Assembly (NCBI GenBank): GCA_902801985.1
Contig: CADCKD010000018.1
Location: forward strand, 1 to 35,614
Source: an uncultured bacterium
GTDB taxonomy: Bacteria > Cyanobacteriota > Vampirovibrionia > Gastranaerophilales > Gastranaerophilaceae
Reading direction: 5' to 3'
DNA: 35,614 bases
How positions within the stretch are numbered: position 1 is the stretch's first letter; each line of letters begins with the position of its first letter. The notes under the pieces are model-generated. The model saw only the letters and a program-made list of their open reading frames with translations. It made no database searches and was not told where the DNA came from. Below are positions 1-6,755 of the stretch, piece after piece. A program made the position numbers and the translations under genes.

Positions 1-48
1 AATATATAAACGTAGTATTGTATTGCTTCACTCATAGTCGTATTATAG

Positions 49-94
49 GCTGGGTTGCTTCGTCAGTCAATCTTTTGACTTCCTCGCAACGACA
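49..94 (-). repeat. Dispersed intergenic repeat, inverted copy
   Basis: The segment begins GCTGGGTTGCTTCG and ends TCCTCGCAACGAC. It is a diverged reverse complement of the copy at 161-190, with an 18-base insert that itself holds a 6-bp inverted repeat (AGTCAA at 65-70, TTGACT at 75-80). This style of repeat (ATTGCGAGCGAAGCGAAGCAATCC and relatives) is known between genes in several unrelated bacteria. That it is dispersed in this genome is inferred. Confidence 0.6.
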
Positions 95-160
95 TGTTTC
101 AACTATAGTTGTTTGTGCGGGGGTAAATATTGTTTACAATTTTTGCGTGTCTGTTTCTCT

Positions 161-190
161 GTCATTGCGAGCGAAGCGAAGCAATCCAGC
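161..190 (+). repeat. Dispersed intergenic repeat, ATTGCGAGCGAAGCGAAGCA type
   Basis: A 30-bp segment with internal GCGAAGCGAAGC periodicity, ending AATCCAGC. It pairs with 49-94 as an imperfect inverted repeat, so a transcript across both could form a long hairpin. No coding role is visible. Confidence 0.6.
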
Positions 191-262
191 TATTTTAAAT
201 TATTTGTTCAATCCGGCTTTTATATCTGCTTTTAGCTTGTCAATATATATTTTTTTACTCAC

Positions 263-291
263 TTGAGAGGAATATAAAAATATGGTAAAAT
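263..291 (+). promoter_or_regulatory. Sigma-70 type promoter of the pilin gene
   Basis: A -35 box TTGAGA (263-268), a 17-base spacer and a -10 TAAAAT (286-291) preceded by TGG give an extended -10. The predicted start near 298 leaves a leader of about 15 bases carrying AGAGGA. Confidence 0.6.
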
Positions 292-312
292 ATACTTAGA
301 GGATTAATTTGT

Positions 313-984
313 ATGAAATTTAAAAAGATATTGGCTTTTACGTTGGCGGAAGTTTTAATAACAATGACGATAGTTGGTGCTATTGCCGCAATGACTATCC
401 CGACACTTATAAATAAAAGAGTCCAGACAGAGCGCAGTGCCAAACTGCGTAAATTTTATTCAAGAATGACTAATGCCATCGACCTTATGGGTATGAATGG
501 ACAGTCTTTTAAGTATATGAACGCTCCAAGTTCCTCATCTGCTATTTACGATTGGTATATAGCAAATGTAGACCGCTACATGGGGCATAAATATCTTGAT
601 AATAGACGTATATATTTTGCAGATGGCTCATTTTTAAGTTTTAACAGTGCTACTGACTGTAATATGATTTCTGAAGGTTCTGGGGGTGGGGCTAATGATA
701 GATGTATATATTCGTTATATGATACAAACGGGATGAAGCTTCCAAATATTTATGGCGCAGATAGGTATGTGTTTTTGTTCTGTTTTAGTCCAACAGTAAG
801 ACAAAAATATTTGGGTAATTCTGATACCTTTTTTGGTGCTTTTTCTAAAAGTGTAAGTTCTACAACTACAGACGTTCAAATGCGGGCTTTATGCAATAAT
901 TCGGGCAATAATTGCCGTGCGGTTTGCACCAAATGGCTTCAGATTAATAACTGGGAGTATCCTGAAAATTATCCGTTCAAATAA
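313..984 (+). CDS. Type IV pilin-like / pseudopilin protein with prepilin N-terminus
   Basis: This 223-residue protein starts with a short basic leader (MKFKKILA) followed by FTLAEVLITM and a hydrophobic helix reaching about residue 35. That is the prepilin signature: cleavage and N-methylation by PilD would occur between Ala8 and Phe9, with the conserved glutamate at mature position 5. The rest is a soluble domain with several cysteines, some clustered near the C-terminus (LCNNSGNNCRAVC), which may form disulfides outside the membrane. Such proteins build type IV pili, type II secretion pseudopili or competence pili. No assembly genes lie beside it, so which machine it serves is unknown. AGAGGA at 298-303 is the ribosome binding site. 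The family call is secure; the exact role is not. Confidence 0.8.
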   Translation: MKFKKILAFTLAEVLITMTIVGAIAAMTIPTLINKRVQTERSAKLRKFYSRMTNAIDLMGMNGQSFKYMNAPSSSSAIYDWYIANVDRYMGHKYLDNRRIYFADGSFLSFNSATDCNMISEGSGGGANDRCIYSLYDTNGMKLPNIYGADRYVFLFCFSPTVRQKYLGNSDTFFGAFSKSVSSTTTDVQMRALCNNSGNNCRAVCTKWLQINNWEYPENYPFK

Positions 985-1000
985 TTTTTGCCAAATTTTG

Positions 1001-1009
1001 TGCTAAAAT
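1001..1009 (+). promoter_or_regulatory. Extended -10 promoter of nadD, likely leaderless
   Basis: TGC followed by TAAAAT (1004-1009) forms an extended -10. A start 7 bases downstream falls at 1016, the A of the nadD ATG. There is no Shine-Dalgarno sequence. A good -35 at normal spacing is not seen. Confidence 0.45.
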
Positions 1010-1015
1010 CGTTGT

Positions 1016-1609
1016 ATGAATTTGTGTGTTTTTCAAGGAACATTTAATCCTATTCACAATGCGCATTTACGTGTTGCTAAATATGTTATGGATAAATACA
1101 AGTTTGATAAACTGATATTCATTCCTGCTTTTAATCCTCCACACAAAAATTGTGACAAAACTATGGCTCAACATAGATTTAATATGGTAAAAGCAGCGTT
1201 AAATCAATATAAAAATATAGAAGTATCTGATATTGAATATAGAAGAAAAGGTGTTTCATACACATATTTGACTATATGTGAACTTATCAAAATGTATAAT
1301 CTTGATAATCAAAAAATAAATTTTATTATCGGCACTGATGCTTTTGAAAAAATTGAAACTTGGTATAATATTGATGAGTTAAAAAAACTTGTTCATTTCA
1401 TAGTGTTTGTAAGAGAAGATAATTTTAATCCCGATAAACTTGAAAAATTGAGAAAAAAAGGCTATGATTTTGTAATTGAGTCTTTGGAATTTGAAGATAT
1501 ATCTTCAACGGAGCTTCGACAGAGGATAAAAAATAATGAACAAATTAGTGATATAGTATGTAAAGAAGTAGAGGAATATATTTATCAAAATGGTTTATAC
1601 AAGAGTTAG
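1016..1609 (+). CDS. nadD: Nicotinate-nucleotide adenylyltransferase
   Basis: NadD joins nicotinate mononucleotide to the AMP of ATP, giving deamido-NAD in NAD synthesis. The 197-residue length is normal. The nucleotidyltransferase motif GTFNPIHNAH is at residues 9-18, the middle carries IIGTDAFEKIETW, and the C-terminal SSTELRQRI matches the family's ISSTxxR nucleotide-binding motif. It overlaps yqeK by 20 bases, the common nadD-yqeK pairing; the usual third partner rsfS is absent. No ribosome binding site precedes the ATG and the likely promoter ends six bases before it, so translation may start on a leaderless mRNA. Confidence 0.92.
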   Translation: MNLCVFQGTFNPIHNAHLRVAKYVMDKYKFDKLIFIPAFNPPHKNCDKTMAQHRFNMVKAALNQYKNIEVSDIEYRRKGVSYTYLTICELIKMYNLDNQKINFIIGTDAFEKIETWYNIDELKKLVHFIVFVREDNFNPDKLEKLRKKGYDFVIESLEFEDISSTELRQRIKNNEQISDIVCKEVEEYIYQNGLYKS

Positions 1610-2183
1610 CGAAAAAGAAATATTAAAATGGCTTAAAAAAAATATGGACAAAGAGCGTTATGAGCATTCTTTGGGTACGGCAGAGTGTGCAAAAAATTTA
1701 GCTCTAAGGTTTGGGCAAAATCCTGATAAGGCATATATAACGGGTTTATTGCATGACTGCGCAAAGTGTTTTGATAAAGATAAACAACTGAAAATTATAA
1801 GAAACTTTTTACAGGTAAGCGATAGTGAAATTATTGCGCCAAAAACTTGGCATGCTCCGGTTAGTGCTTATGTTGCAAAAAATGAGTTTGGGGTGACCGA
1901 TTCAGAAATTTTGACTGCTATCAGGTGGCATACTTTGGGCAAAGTCAATATGAATACGTTTGAAAAGATTATATTTCTTGCGGACAAAATTGAACCCGCA
2001 ACAAGAACTGAAGATTATGTTCAAAAAACAAAAGAATTATTGGAAGAAGAAAACGGTCTTGATAAAGCAGTGCTAAACTGCTACAAAGAAACTATTAAAA
2101 GCCTTGTAGAACGCAATCTGAAAATTTCTCCGATGACAATAGATATATATAATCACATGCAAGACTTTATAAATGTTAATTAA
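1590..2183 (+). CDS. yqeK: HD-domain nucleotide hydrolase, YqeK family
   Basis: YqeK proteins are metal-dependent HD phosphohydrolases; characterised members split diadenosine tetraphosphate symmetrically. The 197-residue protein shows the metal ligands in order: His26 (HSLGTAECA), His55-Asp56 (LLHDCAK), His88, His114 and Asp132 (LADKIEP). It starts inside the 3' end of nadD in another frame, so the two are probably translationally coupled. This pairing is conserved in many bacteria and fits a role in adenine-nucleotide housekeeping. The family call is strong; Ap4A as the substrate here is by homology only. Confidence 0.88.
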   Translation: MVYTRVSEKEILKWLKKNMDKERYEHSLGTAECAKNLALRFGQNPDKAYITGLLHDCAKCFDKDKQLKIIRNFLQVSDSEIIAPKTWHAPVSAYVAKNEFGVTDSEILTAIRWHTLGKVNMNTFEKIIFLADKIEPATRTEDYVQKTKELLEEENGLDKAVLNCYKETIKSLVERNLKISPMTIDIYNHMQDFINVN

Positions 2184-2215
2184 CTTAATAATTGTATATT
2201 AAAACGGACTTTTCA

Positions 2216-2224
2216 TGGTACAAT
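2216..2224 (+). promoter_or_regulatory. Extended -10 promoter upstream of the HerA-like gene
   Basis: TGG followed by TACAAT (2219-2224) is a good extended -10, with a predicted start near 2231. An ATG at 2215 overlaps this element and so cannot begin the protein. The start at 2248 lies just downstream, behind GAGGGAG. Confidence 0.5.
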
Positions 2225-2247
2225 CTGTCTATAAAATGAGGGAGTAT

Positions 2248-4194
2248 ATGAAAGTAGTAGAAATTAGAAATAATTTGGTTAAGATAGAGTTTGAAAGTGA
2301 TGAAGGGTTGGTCTTGGGGCGTTTTATAGTGCTTGCATCCGAACAAAATTCTTATGTCGCCCAAATTATAAATATAAAAATTGATGAAATACAAAAACAT
2401 GCCATAGCAAAATTGATGTTTACATTCACAAATGATGGCGTAGTTGATAATTATGACGGCTCAATACCTGATATGAATTCAGAAGCATCTTTGCTCCCTG
2501 CTCAAGAGTTGTTAGACTTACTCCCGGTTGAAACAGCTGTAAAATTTGGGCATTTGGCGCAAGAGGATTCTGTTTTAAGTTTGGATATTTCTATTTTTGA
2601 ACACAATATGACTGTATTTTCTGATCATGATTTTGAAAAGAGAACATTTATATCCAATTGTGTGAATCAGTTGGCAAATATGAATGAAAAAAGTGTTGTA
2701 ATTGATGATGCTAATCTTTTTGAGAATGTAAAAAAATGTGTTCCGGGGCGCGATTTTAAATTACCTTTGAATTCAGAAATGATTGATTATCTGTTTGATA
2801 ATGAATTGACTGATATCGGAACTGATTCAAAAGCTGTTATAAAAGATATTTTTTATGCTGTTCAACAGTATATCGATACTTTAGATAACAAATTTTTGCC
2901 TATTGACAAATTTGTTGATGTAATAGCTTCTCAATATCAACAGAATAATATACCTGAATTGGCATTGTTGAAAAATAAATTATTGAAGTATAAAGATAGC
3001 AATTTGTTTGCTAATAGTGAAGAAGAAATAAATGTTATTGCAAATATGCTTGACACAAATAATACTATTTATGTTGATATCAAGGATTTTTCTGCTCCGT
3101 TGCAAAACAAAATTATCAATATTATTCATAATGAGTTAAATTTGATGAGTGGATATATATATTTCTTTGTGCCTATTCGCGATGATAACTCAGATAAGCC
3201 GTTAATAAGAAAATTTATAAATCACAGTCACATATTTACAACAATATTTGCAAGCCACGCATACAAATACGCTGCAGAATTGAAAGAACATGCAGAAAAT
3301 ATTGTGTTGTATACTCCTCAAACAATTACGCATGAATTTGCTTCATATAATACGTTTTTAAATAAATTAAATCATGATGAATTTGTAATATATGGCAAGT
3401 TGACTCAAGGAATACCGTTTATAGTTGAGTCTGAAGTTGTTGAACCCCAAAATTTTGCGCAGCAGGAAGCTCAAATTATTAAACAAGAACTCGAACAAAA
3501 AAGTAATGTAGAATCATATAGCGAAGTCGAACAAGGACAGTATTCTCAAAAATCAGAAATTCCGGAACAATTTGAGAATAAAACAATTTTAGAACCTGTT
3601 GAAAATATAATGTCTGATGATGAGCTCGGGCAAGAAGAAAATATTGAACAAGATTTAGAAGAAGAACAGATAGTTGAGCAAGAAGACGAGCTTGATGAAG
3701 TGGTTTCAGAGGGGCTTCCGGAAGATGAGGAATATATGGAGCATCCTAATATTTCTGAGATTGCATCAGAACTTCAAGAACCCCTTGAACTTGATTTGCC
3801 TGAAGATGAGTTGTCTGAAGAAGATTTAGTTGAGGATGATTTATCTGAAGAGGATTTGGATTATATTGATGATGCTCTGCCTACTTTAGAAGAACCTGAA
3901 GCACAGGGCGAGGATATAGCAGATATTTCCGAGGACGATTTGTACAGTCAAGATGAAGAAGAATTTGACAAACCTCCTGTTGTACCTATCTATCCGGCAG
4001 AAGGTGTAGAATCAGAAGCTGCAGATGACGCATTCGGATATGCTCAAGGGGATGTTGTTACTCATCCGAGATATGGTCGAGGAGTAATTGAAAAAATAAT
4101 TAAATACGGTAACAAAACTCTTTGTTCTATCAGTTTTGATAATGTTGGCAGAAGGTTATTAGACCCGTCAATTTCTGAATTTGAAAAAGAATAA
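2248..4194 (+). CDS. HAS-barrel, HerA-like protein with decayed P-loop and C-terminal Tudor-like domain
   Basis: No characterised family is recognised for the whole 648-residue protein. Residues 1-60 look like the HAS barrel at the front of HerA-type ATPases. Residues 121-160 occupy the place of the HerA Walker A strand and loop, but the expected GxxGxGKS is replaced by SDHDFEKRTF. TIYVDIKDF (273-281) sits where Walker B would be, and LTQGIPFIV (385-393) resembles the closing barrel strand. Residues about 395-595 are very acidic and low in complexity, probably disordered. The tail (600-640; GDVVTHPRYGRGVIEKI, then SISFDNVGRRLL) resembles the Tudor-like domain that ends UvrD/PcrA helicases. 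The ATG at 2248 is preferred over 2215 and 2236 because GAGGGAG precedes it and the promoter overlaps 2215. Its stop lies one base from the convergent aroH stop. The domain reading is inference. Confidence 0.6.
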   Translation: MKVVEIRNNLVKIEFESDEGLVLGRFIVLASEQNSYVAQIINIKIDEIQKHAIAKLMFTFTNDGVVDNYDGSIPDMNSEASLLPAQELLDLLPVETAVKFGHLAQEDSVLSLDISIFEHNMTVFSDHDFEKRTFISNCVNQLANMNEKSVVIDDANLFENVKKCVPGRDFKLPLNSEMIDYLFDNELTDIGTDSKAVIKDIFYAVQQYIDTLDNKFLPIDKFVDVIASQYQQNNIPELALLKNKLLKYKDSNLFANSEEEINVIANMLDTNNTIYVDIKDFSAPLQNKIINIIHNELNLMSGYIYFFVPIRDDNSDKPLIRKFINHSHIFTTIFASHAYKYAAELKEHAENIVLYTPQTITHEFASYNTFLNKLNHDEFVIYGKLTQGIPFIVESEVVEPQNFAQQEAQIIKQELEQKSNVESYSEVEQGQYSQKSEIPEQFENKTILEPVENIMSDDELGQEENIEQDLEEEQIVEQEDELDEVVSEGLPEDEEYMEHPNISEIASELQEPLELDLPEDELSEEDLVEDDLSEEDLDYIDDALPTLEEPEAQGEDIADISEDDLYSQDEEEFDKPPVVPIYPAEGVESEAADDAFGYAQGDVVTHPRYGRGVIEKIIKYGNKTLCSISFDNVGRRLLDPSISEFEKE

Positions 4195-4195
4195 G

Positions 4196-4546
4196 TTATT
4201 TTCTTAAATCTTGTGCACCTTTTAGGTATACAAATTTTGGTTTGAAATTTTCTTCGCAGTTGAGTACAACAAGTACTCTAAGGCACATTGGAAGTGAATT
4301 TGGAACATCAAGCTCGTGAAAGCACATCATTGCTACTTCTTTCCACCCCAGAGTTGTTCGTGCATATTTTGCGGGAAAATCAATATTCAAGTCTTTTGTT
4401 GTAGTGAAAATCACGTGAGAAATATTATCAATTTTTATAGAGTTTTGTGCAACAATCTCATTCAAAAGCTCTGTCGTGGCTCTTTCTAAAGCTGATTTAG
4501 TATTGTTATCAACAGTAATTGCACCTCTGATACCTTTTGTTATCAT
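4196..4546 (-). CDS. aroH: Chorismate mutase, AroH type
   Basis: Chorismate mutase converts chorismate to prephenate, the first step towards phenylalanine and tyrosine. This is the monofunctional trimeric Bacillus-type enzyme, not the helical AroQ type. At 116 residues the active-site residues keep the Bacillus numbering: Arg7 (GIRGAIT), Arg63, Cys75, Glu78 (CFHELDVPNSLP) and Arg90, with a tyrosine at 107. It begins 12 bases after fmt, behind AAAGGAG, and so is the third gene of a def-fmt-aroH operon. Metabolically it fits aroE elsewhere in this window rather than its two operon partners. Confidence 0.93.
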   Translation of the reverse strand: MITKGIRGAITVDNNTKSALERATTELLNEIVAQNSIKIDNISHVIFTTTKDLNIDFPAKYARTTLGWKEVAMMCFHELDVPNSLPMCLRVLVVLNCEENFKPKFVYLKGAQDLRK

Positions 4547-4558
4547 ACCAAACTCCTT

Positions 4559-5473
4559 TTATACGTTGTGAAGACCATTATACCAATCACGTGCAAGCAT
4601 TTCGCCTTTGCCCTCAGGTTTAACCTTGATTAATCTTACAAGCCCGTCTGCACATGCAATATCTACACCTTCTTTAGAATGAGATGTTATTTCTCCGACT
4701 TTTCCGTTGCCGTCAATTGGTTTTGTTTCAATAACTTTTATAATTTTGTCTTGGAATTTAAAATAAGCTCCGGGGCTTCGGCATATTCCTCTTACGAGAT
4801 TGTGTACTTGTTTATTGGATTTGTTCCAGTCAATTTGGCATTCTTCTTTTGTAAGTTTATTTGCCATACAAACTCCGTCTTTACATTGTTTTTGCGGTGT
4901 AAGAGTGCCGTTTTTTAGCTTTATTAAAGTTTCTTCAAGCATTTTTGGAGATTTTTCTCCGATTTCTTCCCAAAGTTCTTCACAATTCATTGTTTCAGAA
5001 ATGGGGATAACAAGTTTTTGGCAAATATCTCCGCAATCAAGTCCGAGTTCGGTTATCATTGTGCAAATACCTGTTTCTTTGTCGCCATTTATAATTGCTC
5101 TTTGAATAGGATTTGCTCCTCGATATTTGGGTAGTAGCGAGGCGTGAAGATTTATTGTTTCGTATTTAGGAATATCCAAAACTTCTTGAGATAAAATTTG
5201 TCCAAAAGCAAAAGTTACAAAAAAATCAGGTTCTAATTTTTTCAATTCGCTTTGTATTTCGGGTTCTTTTCTGATGGATTTTGGTTGAAAAACAGGTATA
5301 TTATGTTCAATAGCATATTTTTTTATAGGTGACATTTGCAATTTATGGCCTCTGCCTGCAGGTTTGTCAGGTTGAGTTACAACCGCAAGTATCTCTATTT
5401 TATCTGAATTATTCAAATAATCCAGTGATTTCAAGCCAATATCCGGTGTTCCGAAAAAGACAACTTTTATCAT
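4559..5473 (-). CDS. fmt: Methionyl-tRNA formyltransferase
   Basis: Fmt moves a formyl group from 10-formyl-THF onto Met-tRNAfMet to make the initiator. The 304-residue protein has the catalytic Asn108, His110 and Asp146 (INLHASLLPKYRGANPIQR and ELGLDCGDI), the tRNA-facing loop QPDKPAGRG near residue 35, and a C-terminal OB-like domain. The ATG overlaps the def stop by four bases (ATGA), so the two are translationally coupled. Product and neighbour form one cycle: Fmt adds the formyl group, Def removes it. Confidence 0.95.
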   Translation of the reverse strand: MIKVVFFGTPDIGLKSLDYLNNSDKIEILAVVTQPDKPAGRGHKLQMSPIKKYAIEHNIPVFQPKSIRKEPEIQSELKKLEPDFFVTFAFGQILSQEVLDIPKYETINLHASLLPKYRGANPIQRAIINGDKETGICTMITELGLDCGDICQKLVIPISETMNCEELWEEIGEKSPKMLEETLIKLKNGTLTPQKQCKDGVCMANKLTKEECQIDWNKSNKQVHNLVRGICRSPGAYFKFQDKIIKVIETKPIDGNGKVGEITSHSKEGVDIACADGLVRLIKVKPEGKGEMLARDWYNGLHNV

Positions 5474-6024
5474 AGCTGCGATTTCATCTCCTCTTCGTCA
5501 ATAAGCATATCGGGATCTAAGTCAGGGAGGTTGTATTTTTTTAAGACTTCCTGAGTTTCAAATCTATTAAGGCAATGATCAATAAATAAAATCCCGTCAA
5601 GGTGGTCATTTTCGTGTTGAATAGCTCTTGCGAGCAGATTTCCGCCTTTAACCTCCATAACAAAAGGTTTTCCGTTTTCATTTATGGCTTTAACCATGAT
5701 ATTTTCATAACGAACGACATCTGTGTAAGCATCAGGAAAACTCAAACAACCCTCGTTACTTTTCACGGCACCGCTTTTTTTAATTATTTTCGGATTGATA
5801 AATACCATAGGCTCAAGCGGTTCCTCGTTTGTGGATGCATCAATTACAAAAACTCTCAAATTAACACCAATTTGAGGCGCCGCAAGTCCAACACCGTTTT
5901 GTGCGTACATTGTATCAAATAAGTCCCGAATTAATTCCGTAATTTTTTTAGAAACTTTATGAACTTCCTTAGATGGTTCTCTAAGAGAGGGTTCTCCGTA
6001 GTGTAAAACTTTTTTTATTGACAT
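5470..6024 (-). CDS. def: Peptide deformylase
   Basis: Def removes the formyl group from nascent proteins using a divalent metal. The 184-residue protein has all three motifs: GVGLAAPQIG (44-53), EGCLSFPD with metal ligand Cys93, and QHENDHLDG with ligands His137 and His141 and catalytic Glu138. A short acidic C-terminal tail follows. The ribosome binding site is GGAAGG, the complement of 6031-6036. It is the first gene of the def-fmt-aroH operon and faces away from the TPR gene that starts at 6170. Confidence 0.95.
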   Translation of the reverse strand: MSIKKVLHYGEPSLREPSKEVHKVSKKITELIRDLFDTMYAQNGVGLAAPQIGVNLRVFVIDASTNEEPLEPMVFINPKIIKKSGAVKSNEGCLSFPDAYTDVVRYENIMVKAINENGKPFVMEVKGGNLLARAIQHENDHLDGILFIDHCLNRFETQEVLKKYNLPDLDPDMLIDEEEMKSQL

Positions 6025-6126
6025 AACAAACCTTCCATTAAACGTATATTCCTAACTCCATACTACTATAAATTTTATGCCTTTGCAATAAATGTTTATA
6101 AATGTATGGTTATTATAGTCGGCATG

Positions 6127-6135
6127 TGTTATAAT
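6127..6135 (+). promoter_or_regulatory. Extended -10 promoter of the exported TPR gene
   Basis: TGT directly before TATAAT (6130-6135) is a consensus extended -10. The predicted start is near 6142, giving a leader of about 28 bases that carries AAGGAG (6156-6161). The -35 region is weak, as is usual for this class. Confidence 0.55.
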
Positions 6136-6169
6136 TTATTCGGGTTGAAAGTTTCAAGGAGAAATTGAA

Positions 6170-6667
6170 ATGAAAAAATTTTTCTTAGTTGCTGTTATGT
6201 TGTTGTGCTTTGTTTGTGCCTCTGCTCTAGCTGTTTATGCAAACTCCACACCGGAAGAAGACAAAATTGTTTCAGAAATAGGTGTTTTGGTAAATAAAGG
6301 GAAATATAATGCAGCTTTGAAAAAGGTAAATACTTCAATTGCAAAATATCCGGAAAATGCTTTTTTGTATTATTGGAAAGGAACTGTACTGAGCTCTTTG
6401 GGCGATAAAAAAGCTGCAGTAGAGAGTTTTTCAAAATCAATTTCTATTGCTCCTGAAAATGTCGGAAGTTATATACTCAGGGGTGTTTGTAAATATGAAT
6501 TAAATGATTATGAGGGTGCATTAGCAGATTATAATAAAGCTATTGAACTTGATCCTCACAATGTTTCTGCGTATTATATGCGTGCAGCATTAAAATTGCA
6601 TATTGGTGATCTCGATGGTGCGAATAAAGATTTTGATCAACCTGACAAAGTAAAAGATGAAAATTAA
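6170..6667 (+). CDS. Exported TPR-repeat protein
   Basis: A 165-residue protein with a typical signal peptide: basic MKKF, a hydrophobic core to about residue 18, then ALAVYA before NSTPEED as a plausible signal peptidase I site. No lipobox is placed correctly for a lipoprotein. The mature part holds about three tetratricopeptide repeats (for example NAFLYYWKGTVLSSLGDKKA, then SYILRGVCKYELNDYEGALA and a third ending HIGDLDGANKDF), a scaffold for protein-protein contacts. It would work in the periplasm or at the cell surface. Its partner is unknown. AAGGAG sits eight bases before the ATG. It stands alone between the def operon and rel. Confidence 0.8.
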   Translation: MKKFFLVAVMLLCFVCASALAVYANSTPEEDKIVSEIGVLVNKGKYNAALKKVNTSIAKYPENAFLYYWKGTVLSSLGDKKAAVESFSKSISIAPENVGSYILRGVCKYELNDYEGALADYNKAIELDPHNVSAYYMRAALKLHIGDLDGANKDFDQPDKVKDEN

Positions 6668-6717
6668 TTTCGCTTAATATTGAGCTAGTATTTTTATACG
6701 AAATTTTTCCAATATTA

Positions 6718-6746
6718 TTGAAAAACGTAATTATAATTTATATTAT
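6718..6746 (+). promoter_or_regulatory. Promoter of rel, likely near-leaderless
   Basis: TTGAAA (6718-6723), a 17-base spacer and TATTAT (6741-6746) predict a start near 6753, three bases before the ATG at 6756. A second -10-like TATAAT at 6732-6737 would give a 12-base leader. Neither leader contains a Shine-Dalgarno sequence. Confidence 0.5.
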
Positions 6747-6755
6747 GTTTATGTT

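Larger units (their letters stand above)
1..262. other. Gene-free leader region with dispersed-repeat copies
   Basis: No convincing gene lies in the first 312 bases. The stretch holds two copies of an intergenic repeat in opposite orientation (49-94 and 161-190) and then AT-rich sequence up to the promoter of the pilin gene. An open frame at 18-266 exists, but it runs through both repeats, has no ribosome binding site and encodes no recognisable protein. Confidence 0.6.

Noticed and set aside
18-266. Open frame of 82 codons at the window start
   Set aside because: It runs through both repeat copies, has no ribosome binding site and its product matches nothing recognisable.
3600-3990. Tandem DNA repeat in the acidic part of the HerA-like gene
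   Set aside because: The GAA/GAT-rich codons encode an acidic linker but show no regular repeat unit.
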